A stretch of 14,370 bases of DNA from Methanobacterium sp. UBA353 (GTDB lineage Archaea; Methanobacteriota; Methanobacteria; Methanobacteriales; Methanobacteriaceae). Below, piece by piece: positions 1 to 8,571 of this stretch (position 1 is the stretch's first letter; every line of letters begins with the position of its first letter). The DNA lies in NCBI GenBank assembly GCA_002496805.1, contig DALO01000020.1, positions 1-14,370 of the forward strand, in the 5' to 3' direction. The notes beneath the pieces were generated by a model. It made no database searches and was not told the DNA's origin. It saw only the letters and a list, made by a program, of their open reading frames with translations. Position numbers and translations under genes: made by a program.

Positions 1-2225
1 CAGGCATAACTTACGTAAAATGCGTTAAACCCACTGCATCCAAAGACACGATAACCACTGGGCAAATGACAAAAGCAACTTACATAGAAATTGCGGGACT
101 AATACAAAGATTCATGGATCGTAACCTTAAAGCGCCTGATTATTCTACTAAAACAGGGCTAGGAACCTACTGGGGATACGAAAACATGATCTACACCTAC
201 AGCAAAATCCTAGACACAAACTCATTACCTGCTAAAATCTCCATCTTACCATGGAAATACCTCCCCAAATACATAGGAACATTCACCATCCAAGAAACCA
301 AAGATGCAGCCACTTGGGTCAAAAAAGAAATAGAAACCAAGAAAAAACTACCCGGCACTGTGGAGATCAGTGGAACCGATTCCACAGGAACCCACCGAAA
401 AATAGAAGTGCAAATGCCTGAATTCTTACAATTATTAACCACTGTCATCCAGAAAATCAACAAGAACGACCAAACATCCACACCCCTAGCTAAGGTCTAC
501 GAAAAACTTGCCCCATCCAAAGACACGATAACTACTGGGCAACTGACAAAAGCAACTTACATAGAAATTGCGGGACTAATACAAAGATTCATGGATCGTA
601 ACCTTAAAGCGCCAAATTATTCCACCAAAACAGGACTAGGAACCTACTGGGGATATGAAAACATCATCTACACCTACAGCAAAATCCTAGACCAAACCAC
701 ATTACCTGCCACATTACCCGCTAAAATCTCCGTCACACCATGGACTCACATCACCAACTACTTAGGAACATTCACCATCCAACAAACCAAAGATGCAGCC
801 ACCTTGGTCAAAAACCACGTAGAAACTAAACAAGAACTACCCGACAACGTCACAATCAACGGGAAAAGCGTGCCCATGCCTGCATTCTTACAATTATTAA
901 CCACAGTCATCCAAAAAATCAACAAGAACGACCAAACATCTACTAAGCTTATAGATATTTTTGAAACGGTTTCAAAGCCTGAAGACCAAATTCATGTTGG
1001 CACTATTTCGAAATCAGTTTATGTTGATATTGCAGGTAAAGTTCAAAGATACATGGACCGCAACCAAAAAGCACCAGGTTATTCCAGTACTTCTGGTCTT
1101 GGACCTTATTTAAGTTATCAGAATTTGATTTACACTTACAGCATTATTTTAGATTCATATAAATCTGCATTGCCTGCGAATGTTGCAGTTAAACCGTGGG
1201 TTAAGTTCAATAGGGATCAAGTTGTCGGTGCTGCTGCTGATGTGAAAAAGCATGTGGATCGTTATCATAAACTTCCAAGTCAGGTGAAGATCAATGGTGT
1301 TCAAGTTGGAATGCCTTCCTTCTTACTAATCTTAAGTGCCACCATATACAATATTGAAAACGGTATTGATGAAGCAGTTTATAACAACTTTTGCAATCCG
1401 GCAAAAAATCCTCAAGACACTCAAATTGATGGTAAAATCCCCAAAGCTGTGTATTTTGACATTGCTGGACGTGTGCAAAGATACATGGAACGCAACTGGG
1501 TGGCACCCAACTACTCCAGCTATTCCAATTTGGGAAGCTACTTCGGATACAACAATCTAGTTTACACTTTCTCCAAAGTAGTGATTGACAGTAATAATAA
1601 TAATTTACCGAGCTCAGTTGGTGTGGGGCCATGGTGGGGATCTGTTACTTTTTTAGGAAGTACAAGCTATGGTAAAGTTGTAAAGATTGGTCCATTTGGA
1701 AATAGAGATTCTGCTACTAAAATAGCATATATAATTGGGGTGCATCCACTAGAATCATCTCCACACAAAGCTCTTTTACAATCAATCAAAGAACTGGATA
1801 CTTCCCTTAAATACTGTTACTATGTTTATCAAGTTACAGTAACTAAAGATGCAGGTAACTATGCAAAAGGACGTATGAATGGTCAATTACTTGCCAAATA
1901 TCTAGTTGTTCCAGATATATTAAGAAAAAAGTATACTTTGACAGTTGATGTTCACAACAATGTTGGAAATTGGGCTAAAACTAAATTTATATTCAGCCCA
2001 GTTTCAGGTACAAAGGCAGAGACAATTGCTAGGACGATCAATAGTAAGATATCATGGTTATCTTATTTTTATCCTCCCAACCCTACCAGTCTACAGTATG
2101 TTACTATTCCCTTAATTAAAGGTGGAGTTCCTGCTGTAGTCTTTGAAGTTTATTATTATTCCCCTTATGCGACTGTCTATAAGGAGGTTAAGCAATTGGT
2201 ACAGGTGGTTAATACACTATTTTAA
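1..2225 (+). CDS. Pseudomurein-binding repeat surface protein with C-terminal M14-like zinc peptidase domain (5' partial)
   Basis: The reading frame is open from base 3 to the TAA at 2223. The ATG at 66 is not the start: the residues before it repeat those before the second unit, where the same codon is CTG (Leu). The true start and any signal peptide are therefore upstream. Numbering from that ATG, four units begin near residues 2, 161, 316 and 460 with the pattern KxxYxxIAG..QR(F/Y)M(D/E)RN..AP.YS. The first three are followed by a second half-unit, DAA..VK...LP..V...V.MP.FL.LL. Both halves resemble pseudomurein-binding repeats (PMBR), so the protein should sit on the cell wall. From about residue 528 the repeats stop. 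The C-terminal domain has HPLE (H560, E563), DVHNN (H630) and VVFEV (E694), in the order of the zinc ligands and catalytic Glu of M14-type carboxypeptidases and AstE/aspartoacylase. I infer a wall-bound metallopeptidase or amidohydrolase. The repeat call is firm; the enzyme call is moderate. Confidence 0.8.
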   Translation, partial: GITYVKCVKPTASKDTITTGQMTKATYIEIAGLIQRFMDRNLKAPDYSTKTGLGTYWGYENMIYTYSKILDTNSLPAKISILPWKYLPKYIGTFTIQETKDAATWVKKEIETKKKLPGTVEISGTDSTGTHRKIEVQMPEFLQLLTTVIQKINKNDQTSTPLAKVYEKLAPSKDTITTGQLTKATYIEIAGLIQRFMDRNLKAPNYSTKTGLGTYWGYENIIYTYSKILDQTTLPATLPAKISVTPWTHITNYLGTFTIQQTKDAATLVKNHVETKQELPDNVTINGKSVPMPAFLQLLTTVIQKINKNDQTSTKLIDIFETVSKPEDQIHVGTISKSVYVDIAGKVQRYMDRNQKAPGYSSTSGLGPYLSYQNLIYTYSIILDSYKSALPANVAVKPWVKFNRDQVVGAAADVKKHVDRYHKLPSQVKINGVQVGMPSFLLILSATIYNIENGIDEAVYNNFCNPAKNPQDTQIDGKIPKAVYFDIAGRVQRYMERNWVAPNYSSYSNLGSYFGYNNLVYTFSKVVIDSNNNNLPSSVGVGPWWGSVTFLGSTSYGKVVKIGPFGNRDSATKIAYIIGVHPLESSPHKALLQSIKELDTSLKYCYYVYQVTVTKDAGNYAKGRMNGQLLAKYLVVPDILRKKYTLTVDVHNNVGNWAKTKFIFSPVSGTKAETIARTINSKISWLSYFYPPNPTSLQYVTIPLIKGGVPAVVFEVYYYSPYATVYKEVKQLVQVVNTLF
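37..942 (+). repeat. Two near-identical tandem repeat units inside the surface-protein gene
   Basis: Bases 37-215 recur at 514-692 (offset 477) with only about nine differences by eye. After a short diverged stretch, similarity resumes at about 274-355 versus 762-843, and at 414-481 versus 876-942. Both copies encode one full PMBR unit (both half-units). The later units, from about 943 on, match in protein but not in DNA, so this pair arose by a recent duplication or gene conversion. Confidence 0.85.
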
Positions 2226-2241
2226 TCAATAAATGAAAATT

Positions 2242-2270
2242 AGGGTTGTGCTAAAAATAGCAACAACCCT
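2242..2270 (+). terminator. Hairpin after the surface-protein gene
   Basis: Seventeen bases after the stop codon, AGGGTTGT-GCT (2242-2252) pairs with AGC-A-ACAACCCT (2259-2270). This makes an 11-bp stem with one bulged A and a six-base loop. No long T run follows at once, so it may be a transcript-end stabiliser or processing structure rather than a classical terminator. The next gene (argH) comes from the opposite direction, so some end signal is expected here. Confidence 0.5.
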
Positions 2271-2274
2271 GACC

Positions 2275-2383
2275 TGTCCTGAATGTAATCCGAAAAAGTG
2301 AAAATTGTTTATTCCTGACTCTGGAACATGGAAATGCGAAAACTTGTGGTTATCAGGGGATCTATAGTTGTAAAATATGGTAA
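2275..2383 (+). pseudogene. Decayed zinc-ribbon protein remnant
   Basis: Reading from 2275 gives CPECNPKK, then an in-frame TGA (2299-2301). The same frame continues with PDSGTWKCEN. At 2344 one extra T shifts the frame; skipping it gives CGYQGIYSCKIW and a stop at 2381. Joined, the pieces form a CxxC ... CxxCGY pattern typical of small archaeal zinc-ribbon proteins. One stop and one frameshift within about 110 bases suggest a dead relic. The upstream end runs into the hairpin at 2242-2270, and no clear start was found. The match rests on the short Cys motif only. The rest of the gap up to 2521 holds nothing else I recognise apart from AT-rich hairpins near argH. Confidence 0.4.
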
Positions 2384-2479
2384 TATAAGAAAACAGATGA
2401 GAGAACCCCCTAAAAATGTATAAACTTAGTAAAAAGTTATGGAAAAGACGCTAAATAATTAATGTTTCAATTATTTTTA

Positions 2480-2521
2480 TCTTAAAGATTAAGTTAATAT
2501 CTTGAATATTAAGAATAAGGG
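2480..2521 (-). terminator. AT-rich hairpins downstream of argH
   Basis: On the argH side of the convergent gap there are two weak stem-loops. TTAATAT (2494-2500) pairs with ATATTAA (2506-2512) around a five-base loop, and CTTAA / TTAAG pairs at 2481-2493. Together with T-rich tracts further along the - strand (about 2472-2478), this could end the cluster's transcript. The stems contain almost no G or C, so the call is tentative. Confidence 0.3.
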
Positions 2522-3940
2522 TTAGGGAGAACTATTTTCTTCAACAAATTTTTTTAAATCATTAATAGAAGCTTTAACAACATCTGGGGCTGGACCGCCC
2601 ACAACTTTCCTGCTTTTAATAATCTCTACTGGATCCAGAGCTTTATTTACAATTTTCTCATCTATTTTTAGTGGGGTTTTTGAGATTTCCTGTGAAATTT
2701 CATCCAAAAATTGGGCATCAATATCCTCAGCTCGCATACCATTATCCAGGGCAATACTCACAGCTCTTCCCACTATTTGGTGGGCGGTTCTGAAGGGTAG
2801 TTTTCCTTCCCGGACCATAAGATCAGCTAGTTCAGTAGCTGCTGAAAAATTGGCCCGTGCTAGTTCTTCACCCCGAACACCGTTAAAATCTGCGGATGCT
2901 AACATTTCCCGGGTAATATTAAGTGCTAAGTGCAATGTGTCAGTTGCTTTCCATAAATGGGGTGTTACTTCTTGTAAATCCCGGTTGTAACTCTGGGGTA
3001 ATGATTTAATAATGGTAAGGATAGTGACTAACTCACCATTTAAAAGGGCGGTTTTTGCCCTGACAATCTCTGCAACATCTGGATTCTTTTTCTGAGGCAT
3101 TATAGATGAGGTTGATGAGAATTCATCCCCTAATTCCACCATATGGAACTCGTAACTGCTCCATATAATGAGTTCCTCTGATATTTTGGATAAGGTGGTA
3201 CCCAGCATGGTCAAGGCGAATACGGTTTCGGCTATGAAATCCCTGCTACTAACTCCATCTATGGAGTTTTCCATGGGACCCTTGAAACCAAGTAATTCCG
3301 CAGTTCGCTCCCGATTAATGGGAAAACTAGTAGTGGTGAGTGCTGCTGATCCTAATGGGCATATATTCATTCTTTGATAGGTGTCATGAATCCTCCCATA
3401 ATCCCTCTTCAATGCTTGAGCATAGGAGAGTAGATGATGGGCAAAGGTGGTGGGCTGGGCATGTTGAAGGTGGGTGTAGCCCACCATAATGGTGTCTGTG
3501 TATTTTTCAGCCATCTGGATGATAATCTGAATAAAAAAAAGTAAATCTTGTTTTATATCATTAATTTCTTCTTTCAATGCTATTTTAAGGTCGGTGGCCA
3601 CTTGGTCGTTGCGTGACTTGGCAGTGTGCATGAATCCAGCATCAGGACCAATTTTACTGGTCACATAGTTTTCAACAGCCATATGGATATCTTCAACAGC
3701 TGAATCCAGTTTCAGGGCTTTAATACCTTCTTTTTCAAGTTCTTCCAGGGCTTTGAGGATTTTTTTCCCTATTTCAGGAGGAATGATCTCCTGTTCTATG
3801 AGCATGGTGGTGTGTGCCTGGTTGCAACGAATATCTGCTTGGAAGATGCGGTCATCAAAACCTAATGAAGATGTGAAATCGGCAACTTCTTTTTCCATAT
3901 GCCCTTTAAGTCTTCCAGAGCGGAGATCCAAAAAAATCAC
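2522..3940 (-). CDS. argH: Argininosuccinate lyase
   Basis: Cytoplasmic enzyme that splits argininosuccinate into arginine and fumarate, the last step of arginine synthesis. At 472 aa it has the usual length for the fumarase/aspartase superfamily. Visible motifs are RSGRLKG (residues 7-13), HTAKSRNDQ (105-113), THLQHAQPTT (156-165, with the catalytic-acid His at 160) and the family signature SSIMPQKKNP (278-287), which holds the catalytic Ser loop. The open frame begins with GTG at 3940. A TTG at 3931 would give MDLRSGRLKG, closer to the usual N-terminus, and would put the weak upstream AAGGCGTGA at a better distance, so the start is uncertain by three codons. It lies 16 bases after S27ae and is probably read through from the ribosomal genes. 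Arginine synthesis is not functionally tied to them; the link is positional. Confidence 0.96.
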   Translation of the reverse strand: MIFLDLRSGRLKGHMEKEVADFTSSLGFDDRIFQADIRCNQAHTTMLIEQEIIPPEIGKKILKALEELEKEGIKALKLDSAVEDIHMAVENYVTSKIGPDAGFMHTAKSRNDQVATDLKIALKEEINDIKQDLLFFIQIIIQMAEKYTDTIMVGYTHLQHAQPTTFAHHLLSYAQALKRDYGRIHDTYQRMNICPLGSAALTTTSFPINRERTAELLGFKGPMENSIDGVSSRDFIAETVFALTMLGTTLSKISEELIIWSSYEFHMVELGDEFSSTSSIMPQKKNPDVAEIVRAKTALLNGELVTILTIIKSLPQSYNRDLQEVTPHLWKATDTLHLALNITREMLASADFNGVRGEELARANFSAATELADLMVREGKLPFRTAHQIVGRAVSIALDNGMRAEDIDAQFLDEISQEISKTPLKIDEKIVNKALDPVEIIKSRKVVGGPAPDVVKASINDLKKFVEENSSP

Positions 3941-3956
3941 GCCTTAAAAATGATTA

Positions 3957-4112
3957 TTATTCTTTACCTTTCCATTGGGTGTAACCGCATTTTCCACAAG
4001 CGTAACGGTCTCCGTGATCTGCCATGAAAACACCGTGGGAGCAACGCACACATTCAGGGTTTTTGCGGATGATTTTATTATTTTTAACTTCGTATAATTC
4101 GAATTTCTTCAT
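3957..4112 (-). CDS. rps27ae: Small ribosomal subunit protein S27ae
   Basis: A 51-residue zinc-ribbon protein of the archaeal 30S subunit, corresponding to the ribosomal part of eukaryotic ubiquitin-S27a fusions. It begins MKKFELYEVKNNKI and carries two CxxC pairs: CVRC at residues 21-24 and CGKC at 39-42, with the typical GDRYACGKCGYTQW. The ATG at 4112 is fixed by a perfect AGGAGG (plus-strand CCTCCT at 4121-4126) eight bases upstream. It follows S24e by 33 bases and precedes argH by 16. The S24e-S27ae order is common in archaea. All four Cys are present. Confidence 0.95.
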   Translation of the reverse strand: MKKFELYEVKNNKIIRKNPECVRCSHGVFMADHGDRYACGKCGYTQWKGKE

Positions 4113-4145
4113 TGATCCGTCCTCCTGATTTTTAAGTGATTTAAA

Positions 4146-4454
<309 letters not shown>

Positions 4455-4467
4455 GATATATGTCTCC

Positions 4468-4974
4468 TTATCTTTCCTCTAATTTATCTTTAAACTTTTT
4501 AACTTTATCTATTAATTTATCAACTTCACAAACCACTAAACCTTCACCAGGTTGCCCGTATAGAACCAGAGAACCAGATGGGGCTGTTAATATGCAGGGA
4601 AGAACTGCCAGATCTTCTTCACCATCAACTTGGATTATGACTCGAAAACCGGATTTAACCAGTTGAAATGCCTTTTTGATGGTTTCTTGCAATTGGTCGG
4701 TTATAACTCCTGGGGGGTTTTCAACATTTAAGGTTACATTGTCATATGTTATATCATAGGAAGAGGGGTTTCTCTCAACAATGTTGTCAATAATTCCCAG
4801 GTGTGGTATTAATCCTACTTTCTGGAGGTTTTGGGTGGTTACATCACCCACGGATATTAATAATTCCTGATTATATTTTGATTTTAAGAAATCTTCAACT
4901 TCATCTAGGGATGGGTAGAGATCTCCTATTGGTTTTTTTAATTCTGATCGTAGGTTTTCTTGCAGTATTAGCAC
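4468..4974 (-). CDS. GTP-dependent dephospho-CoA kinase (DUF359 family)
   Basis: At 168 aa it matches the archaeal DUF359 family, which is known to phosphorylate dephospho-CoA with GTP, the last step of coenzyme A synthesis. It replaces the unrelated ATP-dependent CoaE of bacteria. Conserved blocks are visible in order: ISVGDVTT (residues 40-47), NPPGVIT (86-92), VDGEEDLAVLP (116-126) and YGQPGEG (139-145). These Asp-rich and Gly-rich motifs mark this family. Translation starts at a GTG (4974) whose G is the last base of the spt4 TAG stop (TAGTG), so it is coupled to Spt4. The protein has no signal peptide. Its place between transcription and ribosomal genes is a known archaeal neighbourhood, and older annotations often called it hypothetical. 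Confidence 0.9.
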   Translation of the reverse strand: MLILQENLRSELKKPIGDLYPSLDEVEDFLKSKYNQELLISVGDVTTQNLQKVGLIPHLGIIDNIVERNPSSYDITYDNVTLNVENPPGVITDQLQETIKKAFQLVKSGFRVIIQVDGEEDLAVLPCILTAPSGSLVLYGQPGEGLVVCEVDKLIDKVKKFKDKLEER

Positions 4975-5155
4975 TAGCGAACCCTCAGGGCATATTCTCC
5001 AGGTAATGTGATCTGGAGTTCTTGGGCAATGGGTGAGTTTTCAGGGTCTACGATAATCAGAAAACCACTCCAGTTTTTGGAAGTGGCCATATTACAGACT
5101 GCACATCTGCTTTCTTCCATGAGTCGGTGGCACTGGGTGCATGCTTGGATGGCCA

Positions 5156-5156
<1 letters not shown>
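4974..5156 (-). CDS. spt4: Transcription elongation factor Spt4 (RNA polymerase subunit E'')
   Basis: A 60-aa zinc-binding partner of Spt5 that clamps RNA polymerase and raises processivity. CTQC (residues 6-9) and CAVC (18-21) form the zinc site, followed by the typical SKNWSGFLIIVDPENSPIA segment. The start ATG overlaps the TAA of rpoE (TAATG), and its stop overlaps the next start (TAGTG), so the gene is coupled on both sides. Older databases list it as rpoE2. Length and motifs are normal for archaea. Confidence 0.95.
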
Positions 5157-5743
<587 letters not shown>

Positions 5744-5773
5744 ACAAATCCCTCATATTATCATTTTTTATTA

Positions 5774-6295
5774 TTAAAGTTCCTGATAAAGTTTAACAGA
5801 GTGCATTATAGCTTCTTTAGCCTTGGAAGCATTTTCCCATCCTAAAATTTCGGTTTCTTTTCCTTCTAGTGTTTTGTATTCTGCAAAGAAGTGGGCTATT
5901 TCATCAAGTAATGATTGGGGCACATCTTTAATGTCTTTCACATCTTTATACCTTGGGTCTTCCACTGGCACTGCCAGGATCTTATCATCTTGGTCCCCGC
6001 CATCGATCATACGCATCATTCCAATGGGCCTGGATTCAATCACGCATCCGGGGAAGGTTGGCTGATCCATGATCACCATGATATCTGTGGGGTCCCCGTC
6101 ATCGTATAGAGTTTGGGGTATAATACCATATTCAGCAGGATAATGGAATGGGGAATAGAGCACCCGGTCCAGGGCGAATGATTCCATGTCTTTATCATAT
6201 TCATACTTGTTTCGAGATCCTTTGGGTATTTCTATAACTGCATATACCACTTCAGGAGCTGATGGCCCAGTTTTTATGTCCTTCCATAGATTCAT
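5774..6295 (-). CDS. ppa: Inorganic pyrophosphatase
   Basis: Soluble family I enzyme that hydrolyses pyrophosphate to phosphate with Mg2+, pulling biosynthetic reactions forward. The chosen 173-aa product starts MNLWKDI, the normal archaeal N-terminus. An upstream in-frame ATG at 6313 would add six residues, but the TGGAGG ribosome site lies inside that extension, nine bases before the ATG at 6295. Visible active-site elements are EIPKGSRNKYEY (22-33), the metal-binding signature DDGDPTD (65-71) and DGGDQDDK (98-105). It comes 165 bases after the PIN gene, the widest gap in this half of the cluster, so it may have its own promoter; rpoE follows 30 bases later. Confidence 0.96.
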   Translation of the reverse strand: MNLWKDIKTGPSAPEVVYAVIEIPKGSRNKYEYDKDMESFALDRVLYSPFHYPAEYGIIPQTLYDDGDPTDIMVIMDQPTFPGCVIESRPIGMMRMIDGGDQDDKILAVPVEDPRYKDVKDIKDVPQSLLDEIAHFFAEYKTLEGKETEILGWENASKAKEAIMHSVKLYQEL

Positions 6296-6394
6296 ACTTG
6301 ATTTCCTCCACATAAAAGATTGATAATAATATTATGAAAGCTAATGTCTAATATTATGGCTTTGATAATTTATTTATTTTTTATGATTTTATTT

Positions 6395-6430
6395 GATAAT
6401 CACTAAGCAGAAGTGACTTATAAATGCAAA
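6395..6430 (-). promoter_or_regulatory. Candidate promoter for ppa-rpoE-spt4
   Basis: In the 165-base gap before ppa, the - strand reads GCATTTATAAGTCACTT. The TTTATAAG (about 6417-6424) resembles an archaeal TATA box with A-rich DNA upstream. Initiation about 25 bases on would fall near 6395 and give a leader of about 100 bases. The region is so AT-rich that chance matches are likely. Confidence 0.35.
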
Positions 6431-6460
6431 TATTTATTTTGGCAGTGTTAACTCCCCGTA

Positions 6461-6847
6461 TTAAATGTTAAGATGTCCATCCACAGCCAGATATCGTCGT
6501 TGACGTAAGTAAACAACTGTGATTCCTTTTTTCCTTGCTTTAATTCTTAAATCACGATCATTGGTGCACAGAACGCGGGATATGCGGAGCAAAGCGTCAT
6601 CTACCATTTCTCCCTTTAAAAGTGATACTTTTTTCAGTTTAAAAGGAGGAGATTTAGCTATTTTAAGAGCTATCGAAGCTGCTATCCTGTTTTTGCCTTT
6701 GCTTCTTTTTTTAATCTTTTCCAACTCGTACATAACTGGTGAAGGAACATAGAGATGGTATGATGGTAAGGTACGCTCCAGTTCTTCGATTGGATCCAGT
6801 GTAAACTGGGCTGCCATCATCAAAAATTTGCGTCTAAAACTGCCTCT

Positions 6848-6864
<17 letters not shown>
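6461..6864 (-). CDS. PIN-domain ribonuclease (FCF1/VapC-like), interrupted by one apparent -1 frameshift
   Basis: The longest open frame begins at 6823 with LMMAAQFTLDPIEELE, but this lacks the first PIN Asp. One frame over, an ATG at 6864, overlapping the last 17 bases of aIF2 gamma, has a strong TGGAGGT (6874-6880) nine bases upstream. It reads MESYAKEAVLDANF and then TGA (6820-6822). Joining DANF to LMMAAQF restores the usual PIN opening (DANFLM..QF) and gives 134 aa. D11 is the first acidic residue; YELEKIKK and CTNDRDLRIKA hold later ones. The junction is A AAT TTT followed by TGA, a slippery -1 heptamer. It could be a homopolymer sequencing error (five T instead of six), a true mutation, or programmed shifting. 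Location beside translation factors suggests an RNA-processing role; the substrate is unknown. Confidence 0.75.
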
Positions 6865-8085
<1,221 letters not shown>

Positions 8086-8092
8086 ATTATCT

Positions 8093-8470
8093 TTACTCAT
8101 CACTTTTTAAAAGATCTTCTATTGATTTAGAACCTTTTTTCACCACTACGGTGTTAATTTGGACTATATCATCAGATATCGTGTTTCCACGTACGGTTTT
8201 TCTTCTTCTCTGCCCTTTTCGCCTTGGTTTAAATCCAATTCCTCCAGAAAGGAGGCTTTTTATTCTTCGAGATCCTTCAACATCTTTTTTCATGGGGAAA
8301 CCGTTTTTATCGCTTCCTCCAGTTATGCAAAGGGTGTATCCTGCAAGACCAATTGGTGCAGCGTCGAATTCTTCGCCAATTTTCATTCCTACTAATCTTT
8401 TTGATTCAGCGGCTTCCACTTCCAGCTGATGGCTGTTTTCGCCTTGGGAAATAATTAATTTAAATGCCAA
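8093..8470 (-). CDS. rps6e: Small ribosomal subunit protein S6e
   Basis: A 125-aa archaeal S6e, shorter than the eukaryotic form because it lacks the phosphorylated tail. Recognisable blocks are IGEEFDAAPIGLAGYTLCI, GGSDKNGFPMKKDV and the basic GGIGFKPRRKGQRRRKTVRG, then ISDDIVQINTVVVKKG. The start is TTG at 8470, giving MAFKLIISQ, with GGAGGAGA about seven bases upstream; no ATG lies nearby in frame. It sits about 100 bases after infB in an AT-rich spacer and 18 bases before aIF2 gamma. The S6e-aIF2 gamma pairing is widespread in archaea. Confidence 0.95.
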   Translation of the reverse strand: MAFKLIISQGENSHQLEVEAAESKRLVGMKIGEEFDAAPIGLAGYTLCITGGSDKNGFPMKKDVEGSRRIKSLLSGGIGFKPRRKGQRRRKTVRGNTISDDIVQINTVVVKKGSKSIEDLLKSDE

Positions 8471-8571
8471 TATATCTCCTCCATCTTATTTTTGGTGTTT
8501 TAGTTTCATATTATTTATCGTTTTCCATCTATTGATGATGATTGAATATAATTATAGCTAAATCGGAATTA

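Noticed and set aside
66..68. ATG at 66 as the start of the surface-protein gene
   Set aside because: The frame is open to the window edge, the residues before it match those before repeat unit 2, and the matching codon there is Leu.
8471..8571. Clear promoter for S6e
   Set aside because: The spacer is AT-rich with TATA-like words, but none stands out from the background.
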